Origin: a virus
Strand: one strand, 5' to 3'
Virus record (IMG/VR): IMGVR_UViG_3300021373_003387
Span: 1 to 41,742 of that record
DNA length: 41,742 bases
The translations under genes were made by a program, and so were the position numbers. Positions 31,856 to 40,119 of this stretch are shown one piece after another; within the stretch, counting starts at the first letter, position 1, and the number at the start of each line of letters is the position of its first letter. The notes below the pieces were generated by a model that was given only the letters and a program-made list of their open reading frames with translations, made no database searches and had not been told where the DNA came from.

Positions 31856-32161
31856 ATGGAAACAGACTACAAACCTGGACAATTGCTAGAATTCAAAGAC
31901 AACCAAAAGGAGCTTATCAAGCTTGATGGTGGTAAAATACCTGATTATATAAAGGTACTGTTTGGGCCAGACCGGTCAAACAATATTCGCGTGCAATGCT
32001 CTTACATATCAAGGCTTGACTATATTTCAGACTTTCATGAGCATTTTGATGTGCCTATTTCAGAACTACGGAATTCGACCGCGCCAATAAGCTTTTTTAG
32101 TTGCGACATTGTCGGCAGGCGCGGCGGTAAAACGGGAACATACAAGGCTATCAGCAAATAA
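31856..32161 (+). CDS. Small early hypothetical protein
   Basis: 101 residues beginning METDYKPGQLLEFKDNQKEL. It has beta-rich character with two Cys (VQCSYISRLDYISDFHEHFD and SCDIVGRRGGKTG) and could be a small OB- or SH3-like fold. No family recognised. Driven by the fourth conserved promoter; upstream of the AAA ATPase. Confidence 0.65.
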   Translation: METDYKPGQLLEFKDNQKELIKLDGGKIPDYIKVLFGPDRSNNIRVQCSYISRLDYISDFHEHFDVPISELRNSTAPISFFSCDIVGRRGGKTGTYKAISK

Positions 32162-32167
32162 TAACTA

Positions 32168-32329
32168 ATGAAAATTGAGAAAAATACTAATGGGGGCTGG
32201 TCAATATCTGTCAACGGACGACTAGTCGGAAACTACAAAACGAAGCAGAACGCTCAAGCTGTTGCCGATCTTAGCGTCATTTCACCTAATGCGCTTCGCT
32301 CGTTTTTCGCTAGAAACTTTGGGGAGTAA
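32168..32329 (+). CDS. Small hypothetical protein
   Basis: 53 codons from ATG 32168 (MKIEKNTNGGWSISVNGRLV) to TAA 32327-32329, with the C terminus reading NALRSFFARNFGE. A short beta hairpin at the start and a helix at the end are likely. It follows the previous stop by 6 bases and its 3' end carries the Shine-Dalgarno (GGGGAG) of the next gene. Function unknown. Confidence 0.6.
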   Translation: MKIEKNTNGGWSISVNGRLVGNYKTKQNAQAVADLSVISPNALRSFFARNFGE

Positions 32330-32333
32330 AAAC

Positions 32334-33191
32334 ATGGAAGTAGGAGATTTAGTGCAAGTTAAAGTGGACGGCGAAATCGTTGACGCCACTTTTCAAGATT
32401 GGAGACCATGCGGTAAGTACGCGATCGTGCTTTTCGGCGGCAAGAAAATTTACCGGAAGCCGATAAATAGTTCTAGCTTTGGCGCTAAGCCGGTACAGCA
32501 GAGCCTTTACCATATCAACGAAAGATTCGAATTTATCGAAAACATTGTTGACATGGTTGCTTTAGGAGAAAGCAAGTCAGCGATTATTTCAGGTAGCGGC
32601 GGACTCGGAAAGACGTACACGGTTCTTGAACGTTTACACAAAGCAGGCTTTCAAGAAGATATTGACTACAAGATGGTCAAAGGCTTCACAACGCCCAAGT
32701 CGCTATACAGACTGCTATTTACGAACCAAGACAAGATCGTAATTTTTGATGACACAGATAGCGTATGGCAGGACCAGACGGCAGTCTCTTTACTTAAAGG
32801 TGCTTTAGATAGCTACGACGCACGGAAGCTTTCGTGGATGACTTCAAGAGGAGACGACGGAATTCCTGAGACTTTCGAATTTAAAGGCAAAATCATTTTT
32901 ATTTCTAACTTACCGCTGTCTAAATTAGACCAAGCTGTGTTAAGCAGAGCTTTGTATGTAGACGTGAGCATGTCTCCTCAAGAAAAAATCGACCGCATCA
33001 AGTTTATTTCACCAGAAATTCGTCCGGAGATAGACACGGAAGTCAAAAAAGAAGTGCTCGACTTTCTAGAATCTAAAGCCGGCCAAATTGGCGACTTAAA
33101 CATACGCACTTTTTTGAAAGGGCTAGAAATAAGGCTTTCTGGAAACACTAATTGGGAGCAGATGTTTGACTATATGGCAACAGCATTTTAA
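32334..33191 (+). CDS. AAA-type ATPase
   Basis: 285 residues from ATG 32334 (MEVGDLVQVKVDG), preceded by GGGGAG at 8 bases; a longer frame to 32262 overlaps the previous gene and has a poorer start. Residues 1-45 resemble a small beta-barrel (KPTGD-like MEVGDLVQVKVDG). Walker A GSGGLGKT is at 87-94, Walker B FDDTDS at about 138-143, then a sensor-1-like IIFISNLP and sensor-2 region. It could be a helicase loader, a clamp-loader-like or remodelling ATPase. It is tightly linked to the modification genes that follow; a role in that pathway is unproven. Confidence 0.85.
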   Translation: MEVGDLVQVKVDGEIVDATFQDWRPCGKYAIVLFGGKKIYRKPINSSSFGAKPVQQSLYHINERFEFIENIVDMVALGESKSAIISGSGGLGKTYTVLERLHKAGFQEDIDYKMVKGFTTPKSLYRLLFTNQDKIVIFDDTDSVWQDQTAVSLLKGALDSYDARKLSWMTSRGDDGIPETFEFKGKIIFISNLPLSKLDQAVLSRALYVDVSMSPQEKIDRIKFISPEIRPEIDTEVKKEVLDFLESKAGQIGDLNIRTFLKGLEIRLSGNTNWEQMFDYMATAF

Positions 33192-33193
33192 CT

Positions 33194-34195
33194 ATGACGA
33201 ACGGAAAAATTTTATTGGCGGGAGTGTTGCAGAATCCTCCTACGCGGCTAACTTCACACAACGCAGGCTGGACTTATGTGGTCAAAAGCATGGCTGAGCA
33301 AAGGTACCGTAAAACTGTAGAAATAGCGAAAGGCGGGGAGCATTGGTCTGATTTTGATCGAGTCGTCTTGACTGAAGGGGTAAACTTCAGAGCTGGCACA
33401 TGGAACTTATTTGGAGGAGTTTCTGAAGCGTTAAAGGCAAGAGTTAGAACTTTTAGATGGGCAAAAGATTCGTGTCTTTTTGTCGACACGATCGACCAAT
33501 GTCCGGACTACAAAGACTTAGCTCTTAAAAGAAACTTGGAACCTTTCGCATTAGACGGAAAAATCGACTCTGAAACAACGTGGAATTTTATTCCGGCGGC
33601 TAAAACTTTCGTGCTAGGAGACTCGCACAGCATATCAGTGTACGAGCCCGGCGCAAACATACGTAGGATAGATGGCAAAACGTTGTACGGCGCTTTGAAA
33701 ATTGGCCTTGAAAACCTTGTCCCTTTACGCGAAAACCCTTATGAGAAACTTGTGTTGTATTTTGGAAACATAGACTTACGCTTCCACATCTATGACGGTA
33801 TAAGTGGAATTGATACTTTGCTCAAGCATCTGTTTTGGCAAACTGAAGCTTTGCTTGTTTTAGGGCACTGTAAATCTGTAAAACTTGTCATGCCACTACC
33901 TATTGAGACAGAAGATCGCAAAATACCAAAGTCTGGCCAATATAAAGGACGTAATTTTTTAGGCTCGGCTGAAAATCGTAAAATGTTCCGTCGGTATTGG
34001 GTAAATAAGTGCGAATCTATTTTTAAGAAACTGATAAAGTCCGGTGAAGTCCACTTAGAAAAATGGAACCACCTAAAACTAGACGATGAAGGCTTTCTAC
34101 TTCAAAACCAGATGGAAGCTAAACAGAGTGTCCATTTAGCGCCTCACTCTTATTCTGCCATGTTTACAAATTATATAACCAATGGAAACTACTAA
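33194..34195 (+). CDS. Two-part protein with SGNH-hydrolase-like motifs
   Basis: 333 residues. The N-terminal ~130 residues are alpha/beta (FDRVVLTEGVNFRAGTWNLF at about 54-73) and match nothing I recognise. From about 135 the protein reads like an SGNH/GDSL hydrolase: FVLGDSHSISVY with nucleophile S144, an oxyanion-type YFGNIDLRFHI at 189-199, and SVHLAPHSYS with His314. The Asp expected three residues before the His is Gln311 here, so the catalytic triad may be altered. It overlaps the transferase candidate by 14 bases. SGNH enzymes hydrolyse or transfer acyl groups; acylation or deacylation of a modified base is one possibility, unproven. Confidence 0.72.
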   Translation: MTNGKILLAGVLQNPPTRLTSHNAGWTYVVKSMAEQRYRKTVEIAKGGEHWSDFDRVVLTEGVNFRAGTWNLFGGVSEALKARVRTFRWAKDSCLFVDTIDQCPDYKDLALKRNLEPFALDGKIDSETTWNFIPAAKTFVLGDSHSISVYEPGANIRRIDGKTLYGALKIGLENLVPLRENPYEKLVLYFGNIDLRFHIYDGISGIDTLLKHLFWQTEALLVLGHCKSVKLVMPLPIETEDRKIPKSGQYKGRNFLGSAENRKMFRRYWVNKCESIFKKLIKSGEVHLEKWNHLKLDDEGFLLQNQMEAKQSVHLAPHSYSAMFTNYITNGNY

Positions 34196-35126
34196 ATACT
34201 ACGACGACTTTCTGCAATACTTTTCCAAAGCGAAGCTTTTAGAGGAAGGCAAACACCCTGTCGGTGATCCTCTCATGGATACGGTCCCAATCTATGACTG
34301 CGTCCATAGGAGATGCGCTGGGTTCAGCAACGTTCTTGAAGACGTAATGCGTAAAGACAAAACTTATTTGCTGAAAGGGAAAACTTTTAAGGAGATTTTG
34401 ACAGTATTTTTAGTCCATAGACTAACTGGGTCTGGTGCGAGTTTTGAGCACGACCACGGCTATAGGAATTCTTGCATTTTTGAAATGTTGGAGGCATGCC
34501 CAGATTCATCAGAATGGGTTGACTTTCTTATTGAAAACAAAAAGCCGATTTTTACTTCTATTGGAAATCAGATCCCACCTTTCCCAAAGCCGGAGTCTCC
34601 ATACAAAAAAGGCAGCCACGTCTATTTTGCTAAATACCTCAAGCGGCTTGTCTCAGAATTTGCAGATTTTTTAGACTTGTCAGGTCGATCTGACATCCAA
34701 GACGCCGTCAATTTCTGCCTAGATTGGCATAAAGAAAACGGCTTAAAGAGGTTCGTTTTTGTTTTAACCGCATTTGCTATGGATGTCGCTGAGTATTTTC
34801 CGGAAAAAGTAAACCCAGACTCAGACGTATACTTAGGAAAAAATGCTGTGGAGGCGCTAGAGCTGATTTTCGGCCGGAGTTTTGCAGGCCACAAATCACA
34901 GAACATTGCTATTAGACGTCTAATCAAAGCAACCGGTTCAGTGAACACTCCCTACGATATGGAAGACGTTGTCTGCGACTACATACGCTACGTCGAAAAC
35001 TACCTACCGAAAAAAGGTTACGAAGAACACAAAGAAACACTTCTAAATAACTCTTTAATAGAAGACCACCCTAAAGGCAGACAATTTTCAGACATCCTTG
35101 GGTCAATTGTAAACCATGGCTCATAA
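34182..35126 (+). CDS. Candidate amino acid:DNA transferase (aGPT-PPlase/AADT-like)
   Basis: 314 residues, mostly helical. The middle has FKEILTVFLVHRLTGSGASF followed by EHDHGYRNSCIFEML, and there is a basic, aromatic, Lys-rich C-terminal region. The GSGASFxxDHGYRN stretch is reminiscent of the HhH-glycosylase-related family named alpha-glutamyl/putrescinyl thymine pyrophosphorylase, shown for some phages to attach amino acids to phosphorylated hydroxymethyl-dU in DNA. I cannot align it, so the family label rests on pattern memory and on neighbours (kinase, hydroxymethylase, PLP enzyme). It overlaps both flanking genes, 14 and 11 bases. Alternatives: another DNA-binding helical enzyme. Confidence 0.5.
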   Translation: METTKYYDDFLQYFSKAKLLEEGKHPVGDPLMDTVPIYDCVHRRCAGFSNVLEDVMRKDKTYLLKGKTFKEILTVFLVHRLTGSGASFEHDHGYRNSCIFEMLEACPDSSEWVDFLIENKKPIFTSIGNQIPPFPKPESPYKKGSHVYFAKYLKRLVSEFADFLDLSGRSDIQDAVNFCLDWHKENGLKRFVFVLTAFAMDVAEYFPEKVNPDSDVYLGKNAVEALELIFGRSFAGHKSQNIAIRRLIKATGSVNTPYDMEDVVCDYIRYVENYLPKKGYEEHKETLLNNSLIEDHPKGRQFSDILGSIVNHGS

Positions 35127-36042
35127 CAACCACACAAAAAGCTTAAGAAATCAAGACTTAGACAACTTCTGCAGAGAAGACTACCTTGCTATGTGCCAAG
35201 GTTTTCAGTCTAGTTTCGACGTTCCAGACGTAAAAACTTTTAAGCTTGAGGATGGCAGAAAAATAAACGTAATAGACGAAAGCGAAATAGCTGTGGGATC
35301 CAAGTGCAGATTCGGTGAAATGCTGATAAAAAATTGCCCGCACAAGACTATTGTCTATGTTCAACCAAGGTTCGGATTTGCTGGCATATCGCTAACGTGG
35401 CTTTGCAAGCGGTACAAGAAAAAACTTGTGCTATTTATGCCCTCATCTAAAAAAGTCAGCGAACACCAAGCCTGGTGCATAGCCAACGGTTGCGAGCCTC
35501 ATTTTTATAGGATAGCCGCAATGCCGAATCTTAATAAGATTGCGAAAGAGTGGGCTGACCAGAACAACGCCTTTTTTGTGCCGTTAGGCCTCAGACATCC
35601 TCAAGTAACGGCCGCGGTAGTTAACACATGCGAAAGCTTGCGATCCGCTGGACACAATCCTGGCGCTATCTGGTGTGCAACCTCTACTGGAGTGCTTAAT
35701 AGAGGGCTTCAGATCGGCTTCCCAGGCTGCCAACTTCATGGTGTAGCTGTCGCCAGAAACATTAAAGAAGGCGAAAAAGGCACATCAACTCTTTTCTCAT
35801 ACCATAAAGCTTTCCCACAGTCTGTCGCGTCTAAGGTTTTTTCTCCGTTCGATTCTTGTGACAATTACGACCTAAAAGCTTGGGACATTTGTAGCCAGTA
35901 CGCTGACGACGGAGACTACTTTTGGAACGTCGCCGGAAATCTAAGGCTAAAGCGAGATTTTGTAGACAGTGTAGCGTCGAAAGTCGATTCTTATAGAGAC
36001 TGGGGAGAAATTAAAGACCCGCAGCATAGTCTCTTTTTATAA
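35116..36042 (+). CDS. Fold-type II PLP-dependent enzyme
   Basis: 308 residues. VGSKCRFGEMLI around 60-71 parallels the GGNKxRKLE motif of ACC deaminase/D-cysteine desulfhydrase enzymes, giving Lys63 as the Schiff-base candidate. QPRFGFAGISLTWLCKRYKK at 83-102 and FMPSSKKVSEHQAWCIANGC fit the tryptophan-synthase-beta fold, and CATSTGVLNRGL at 187-198 fits the phosphate-binding loop. In phages with amino-modified thymine, PLP enzymes process the amino acid attached to the base, for example by decarboxylation. It is the last early gene and overlaps the last late gene by 32 bases tail-to-tail. PLP assignment good; DNA-base role inferred. Confidence 0.75.
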   Translation: MAHNNHTKSLRNQDLDNFCREDYLAMCQGFQSSFDVPDVKTFKLEDGRKINVIDESEIAVGSKCRFGEMLIKNCPHKTIVYVQPRFGFAGISLTWLCKRYKKKLVLFMPSSKKVSEHQAWCIANGCEPHFYRIAAMPNLNKIAKEWADQNNAFFVPLGLRHPQVTAAVVNTCESLRSAGHNPGAIWCATSTGVLNRGLQIGFPGCQLHGVAVARNIKEGEKGTSTLFSYHKAFPQSVASKVFSPFDSCDNYDLKAWDICSQYADDGDYFWNVAGNLRLKRDFVDSVASKVDSYRDWGEIKDPQHSLFL

Positions 36043-36619
36043 AAAACGCTATGTCGTAGACGCTAAGATTGGCGTTAGAGATTGACGAATCAATCATAAT
36101 TTTTGCCCCATTAGCTACAAAAGTTGCATCAGCAAAAATTGGGAAGCTGACGCTAAATTCATGCACTGTACCAGTACCTTTAGTCATCGGAAAAAGATGC
36201 TCGATAATATAATTTGGCGTCGCGGTTCCGTCGTCAATTCGTAAATCAAAGTAAGCGCTTGGCGTTGTAGTTGTAGCTTTAAAGTCTGCACGTAAAGTGT
36301 AAACGTCTCCAACAGCTGCAGCATTTATTCGATTCGAAGACCATAACGAGTACGAGGAGCCTGCTGCATTTTTCGGCGCGTACGTTGTAACTGTCCCAGA
36401 GCCGAGTTCGTCATTAGTTAATTGTGCGATTGTGTTATTTATAGACAGCGTAGAAGACGACGTGTAGTTAGAGTCTTTTAAGTAAACCCATCCGACGCCG
36501 GAAGCATCTCTTATTGTCATTTTTCGAGAAGCTGGTGTGTTTGTTTCTACTTCTATAAGAGCCGTCGATCTATCGACCGAAGTTTCTGAAGGTAAATCCC
36601 CAATTGTATTATCTGCCAT
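36011..36619 (-). CDS. Tail protein, last gene of the late arm
   Basis: 202 residues. The start MADNTIGDLPSETSVDRSTA, with the phrase LIEVETNTPASRKMTIRDAS, is typical of N-terminal attachment regions of phage fibre or tip proteins. The rest (about 60-200) is a beta-sandwich-like domain with YTLRADFKATTTTPSAYFDL and FPIFADATFVANGAKIMIDS resembling carbohydrate-binding modules. It lies 4 bases after gpJ. Probably a surface receptor-binding protein, unproven. Confidence 0.7.
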   Translation of the reverse strand: MADNTIGDLPSETSVDRSTALIEVETNTPASRKMTIRDASGVGWVYLKDSNYTSSSTLSINNTIAQLTNDELGSGTVTTYAPKNAAGSSYSLWSSNRINAAAVGDVYTLRADFKATTTTPSAYFDLRIDDGTATPNYIIEHLFPMTKGTGTVHEFSVSFPIFADATFVANGAKIMIDSSISNANLSVYDIAFFIKRDYAAGL

Positions 36620-36623
36620 TTTA

Positions 36624-39185
36624 TTAGTCTGCTAGTGTTATTCTTCTGTCTCCTGAGACCGTTACTCGATTAAATTGAGTCTCATTCGCGTTTGCTGCAG
36701 TGACTCGAACGCCACCGCTGATCAATTCTTGAGCGTACTCCCAAGCTCCTTGCCCCGTGTTAGACCCTGCGACCCGGACATACAGGTTGTCACTCAGAAC
36801 TTCGAGCTCGATAAAAGTTGATTCGGTGATGGCTACCGTCACCCATTGGTCTTCTTGCGCGTTCGCAATATCTGCCGTCTGAACAATAAACTGAGTCGCA
36901 CCAGCAGTAGAGTTCCAAGAAATTCTGTAAGTTGACCCTGCAATGTTGAAAATCTCAATTCCTGAAATAATAGGCAACGGTGGAGTTGGGTAGAAAGATC
37001 CAGTGTCTCCTATGGGAGGAGCTGACGCGCTGTCATAATCGAATACAGAATCATCGTAGACCAGCGCCGTTACTTCTACAATATCTTCGTCTGGCAATTT
37101 CCTCAGACCAGTTATATCGTAATCTTTCCCGAACGCGGCGGCTTCACCGATCATAAAAATGGGTAGCGAAGAACCAGAATAGATTGTGACATTTTGGTCT
37201 ACCGCAGAGGCAAGTTCGATTGTCGATGTGGTAGCGTTAGTTGTCGACACTGTGTAAACCGTATTTAAATAGCCATCGTTTGAAGCTATGAAAATTCTGT
37301 AGTCCTTACCGGCTTCTAAAACAACTTTTTTAGAAAGCTCTATAGTCGACCCGTCAAAACTTATAGACTCGACTAGCCCACTATCTGTTCCTTCTATGCC
37401 GAAAGTCGGAAAGTCAACTCGGATTCTGTCGCCGTAAGACATGTGGAAGCCTTCTAGACCTGTCTTGAAAGTGATTTCTTCCCTCCTTTTCTTTTTGCTG
37501 GCAAGCATGTACATCCCTTCGCGGTATGCTTGGTCTCTATTAGTAACGCCGACCAAAGTCACTGTCTCTGAGTTAACAACTGGAACGTTTGGAAAAGAGC
37601 ATAGTACAGTTTCAACTTTCCACGTTGTGGTGTCTAAATACTCAACTAAAATACTGTCATATTCTTCAACCTTTTTCAGGTCGATATTCATTTCAAAACT
37701 ACCTTCAACAATTCTGTCCGGTGTTACGATATGATTGACTAAAGGCTTTGGCTTTTCTCGGTGGATGTAAATTTTTGATGACCCGTCTAACAGCGGTACG
37801 CCTCTAAACGACCGGGATATAGTTTTCAAAGCTTCCCATACGGTTATTTTAGTGTCAAAAATGTTGTCGAACGTTATGCCTTCCGAGTCAAGTTCGTTCG
37901 CCAAAACTACTAAGCTTTCCAAGTCTAGAATGTCATCAGACAGGTTTGCTCCATATTGAGCTCTTACCACATCGCAGAATGCCCATATTGGATTTCTAGT
38001 AGCAGTTTCGCTGCTCCATGTCTGAGTGTTTAGGTCATAAATTGGCAGCTTCCGTGTGGCTGTGAAATTAAATTTTTTGGAAGACTGGTCATTCAAATTC
38101 GCAGTTGCTCGAATTTTAGTAGCAAACATTGTTAATTCGCCAAATTCACCGATGTTTGGCAAAAAAGCAATCAAGCTTTCCCACACTACTTTATCTTGAA
38201 TCGACGTACTTGCCAACGAATTGTCAATGCGTCTACCTCTGACTTCATATCGACCAAGAGGCACTGTTGAGCTAAAAGTTTTTCTGATTGGTGTGACCGT
38301 TGCCGCTGTTACCGTTTCGTATATCAGGCTATTCCAAGATGAGATTGGCAATCCGGTGTTGTCAATTTCTCTATAGTCAAAGTCAACCGTGACAGATTGA
38401 TTAACTAGGTTGCCACTACTGTTTTGCCCAAACAAGCCTGAAGGAAATACTACGTCGATAGAAATTAGATTTGCTTGAGTCCCTGCGTCATTTGCGACAG
38501 CAGTAAAAAATCCGGTGTATGCGGCTTGGTTAGGGCCGTATAACTCAAGATTGCTTACTTCCGAAGACGTTTGCACGTTGTCCCGAAACAAAGTGACTTC
38601 TCCGTTAGGTTCAACTAACTGAGTCTCAACTCCCTGAAAATTTGTCAAAGGGGTGTCTTCAATAAAACCTATTGGGGTAGTTATGTGGCCGTGAGTAAGG
38701 CAATAAAGAGAGTATTGAAAGGACTCGTTGCTTATATACTGGTCGTACGGCTTTGAGGCGTAACTAGGCCAATGGCGAAAATAGCCATAGCATGATTCAA
38801 TCGGCTCGTTAAGTTTGATCTGGTTTGTTTGCCCGCGTAACGAAAAAACTGGGTCAGGTTCTGCAACAACCGGTATGACTGGGTTCGGGACGCTTTGTGA
38901 TAAAGTGATTGACACAGCAACCACAGCTATAACGATTGAAATCACAGCAGCAATTACGCTGCCTTCAACTTTGTTGCAAAAATACACAGTGCAGCCGCCA
39001 ATTGGTTTATCCCAATCTTTTTCTTCTACAACTTTTCCGTCGACTGATACTTCAAGCTTTACAGGAAATTCTTTTATTCCTGCTTGCGCCAGAAGCTCCC
39101 AAAACGACAAACCGTCTTCAAATTCCCAAGACTTAAAATCTTTAAGAGGCTCAATTGGGTTCTTTATTTGGATTAATTCAACCAT
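36624..39185 (-). CDS. Tail tip attachment protein J (host specificity)
   Basis: 853 residues. The N-terminal part has a gpI/gpK-like beta-grasp segment and then a strongly hydrophobic stretch (AAVISIVIAVVAVSITLSQS at about 80-100) that could enter the membrane during injection. FSLRGQTNQIKLNEPIESCY followed by GYFRHWPSYASKPY is the TipJ hallmark, followed by beta-strand and fibronectin-like domains (RISWNSTAGATQFIVQTADI near 770). The protein forms the tail tip and central fibre. It overlaps the NlpC/P60 gene by 8 bases. Confidence 0.9.
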   Translation of the reverse strand: MVELIQIKNPIEPLKDFKSWEFEDGLSFWELLAQAGIKEFPVKLEVSVDGKVVEEKDWDKPIGGCTVYFCNKVEGSVIAAVISIVIAVVAVSITLSQSVPNPVIPVVAEPDPVFSLRGQTNQIKLNEPIESCYGYFRHWPSYASKPYDQYISNESFQYSLYCLTHGHITTPIGFIEDTPLTNFQGVETQLVEPNGEVTLFRDNVQTSSEVSNLELYGPNQAAYTGFFTAVANDAGTQANLISIDVVFPSGLFGQNSSGNLVNQSVTVDFDYREIDNTGLPISSWNSLIYETVTAATVTPIRKTFSSTVPLGRYEVRGRRIDNSLASTSIQDKVVWESLIAFLPNIGEFGELTMFATKIRATANLNDQSSKKFNFTATRKLPIYDLNTQTWSSETATRNPIWAFCDVVRAQYGANLSDDILDLESLVVLANELDSEGITFDNIFDTKITVWEALKTISRSFRGVPLLDGSSKIYIHREKPKPLVNHIVTPDRIVEGSFEMNIDLKKVEEYDSILVEYLDTTTWKVETVLCSFPNVPVVNSETVTLVGVTNRDQAYREGMYMLASKKKRREEITFKTGLEGFHMSYGDRIRVDFPTFGIEGTDSGLVESISFDGSTIELSKKVVLEAGKDYRIFIASNDGYLNTVYTVSTTNATTSTIELASAVDQNVTIYSGSSLPIFMIGEAAAFGKDYDITGLRKLPDEDIVEVTALVYDDSVFDYDSASAPPIGDTGSFYPTPPLPIISGIEIFNIAGSTYRISWNSTAGATQFIVQTADIANAQEDQWVTVAITESTFIELEVLSDNLYVRVAGSNTGQGAWEYAQELISGGVRVTAANANETQFNRVTVSGDRRITLAD

Positions 39186-39570
39186 GTTTGTGCGTATAGA
39201 AAATGATGTTGTCGTATTCTTGACGAATTGACCTCATGCTCTCAGCTATGACTAATTTTGCGCCTCTAGAAGAATGCAAGATAGCTCCTTCGTCTAGATA
39301 AATGCCTACGTGGTTAAGAAATTTTCCTTGGCCCATTAGCGCAAGGCATTTGTTAGACGGAAGACTTTGTTTAATCCAGTCTGCTGTGTTTTCTGGAGAT
39401 GTGGCGGCTTTGTACGCTTGCTTAGTGTTTATGCTCTGTGTCGGTAAATCTTTTAATTGTATGCCAAGGTGACGTTTGTAGAAATCCATCACTAAGCCCC
39501 AACAGTCATAAGCATCTGGGCCTCTTGCTCCTGACTTCCAAGGTTTACCTAAATAGCATAAGTACGACAT
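39178..39570 (-). CDS. NlpC/P60 endopeptidase, tail-tip gpK-like
   Basis: 130 residues. The catalytic triad is visible: Cys23 in YDCWGLVMDF, His87 in NHVGIYL and His99 in ILHSSRG. Tail-associated NlpC/P60 peptidases cut cell-wall peptides so that DNA can enter. The gene lies between the DUF1833 protein and gpJ, the canonical L/K/J region. The M-domain of lambda gpK is absent, so the gene is a minimal form. Confidence 0.9.
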   Translation of the reverse strand: MSYLCYLGKPWKSGARGPDAYDCWGLVMDFYKRHLGIQLKDLPTQSINTKQAYKAATSPENTADWIKQSLPSNKCLALMGQGKFLNHVGIYLDEGAILHSSRGAKLVIAESMRSIRQEYDNIIFYTHKHG

Positions 39571-39574
39571 AGCA

Positions 39575-40099
39575 CTATGAATTTCCTAACGCATTAAACC
39601 TATCTCTCGTGTATTTCTGCGTCAAAAATTTCAGGTTGACGATGTCGACAAAAGAAGCTCTCCCGGTTACCTTAAAAAGATCAATCTTTGCCTGAGAAAG
39701 AGTTAGGCTTAGCGGGCTAGATGTAAGAGGTTGAGAGGTGTCAGAAGCTAAAAAAGTTCGGTACTTCACAGTTGCGACTTCGTCGTAGTTTCTACAAGCT
39801 TCAAAAAACTTCCCGATGCGTAAGTCTACATTATCAAACTCCACAGTCAGTGCCGTAACACCTTGGTCATCCTGGGATGGCGGCTGAAGCCGAAAACCTG
39901 ACGGCTCAAAAGTTACAGTCTGAGAATTTTCTAAAGTAAGCTCGTAAGGCTGTGTCGCTCGCACCAAATAGTACGGGCCTAAAGCAGAATCTAAATTTTG
40001 CGAAGGGTGTGCAATTTCAATAGTCTGAAGAAACACGTCTGCTGCTCTAGCTCTAGCATAAGCTTCTTTTGCGGACTGCGTTAAACTAGAGTCGGGCAT
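39575..40099 (-). CDS. DUF1833-like tail protein
   Basis: 174 residues. The region ETVQIAHPSQ-like IEIAHPSQNLDSALGPYYLV followed by RATQPYELTLENSQTVTFEP and SGFRLQPPSQDDQGVTALTV is the DUF1833 pattern. These proteins lie next to the NlpC/P60 gene in siphoviruses and are part of the tail tip hub (lambda gpL-like position). Its ATG is 20 bases from the next gene upstream. Assignment by family pattern and order. Confidence 0.82.
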   Translation of the reverse strand: MPDSSLTQSAKEAYARARAADVFLQTIEIAHPSQNLDSALGPYYLVRATQPYELTLENSQTVTFEPSGFRLQPPSQDDQGVTALTVEFDNVDLRIGKFFEACRNYDEVATVKYRTFLASDTSQPLTSSPLSLTLSQAKIDLFKVTGRASFVDIVNLKFLTQKYTRDRFNALGNS

Positions 40100-40119
40100 A
40101 AAATTTTGCGGCTAGCAGG

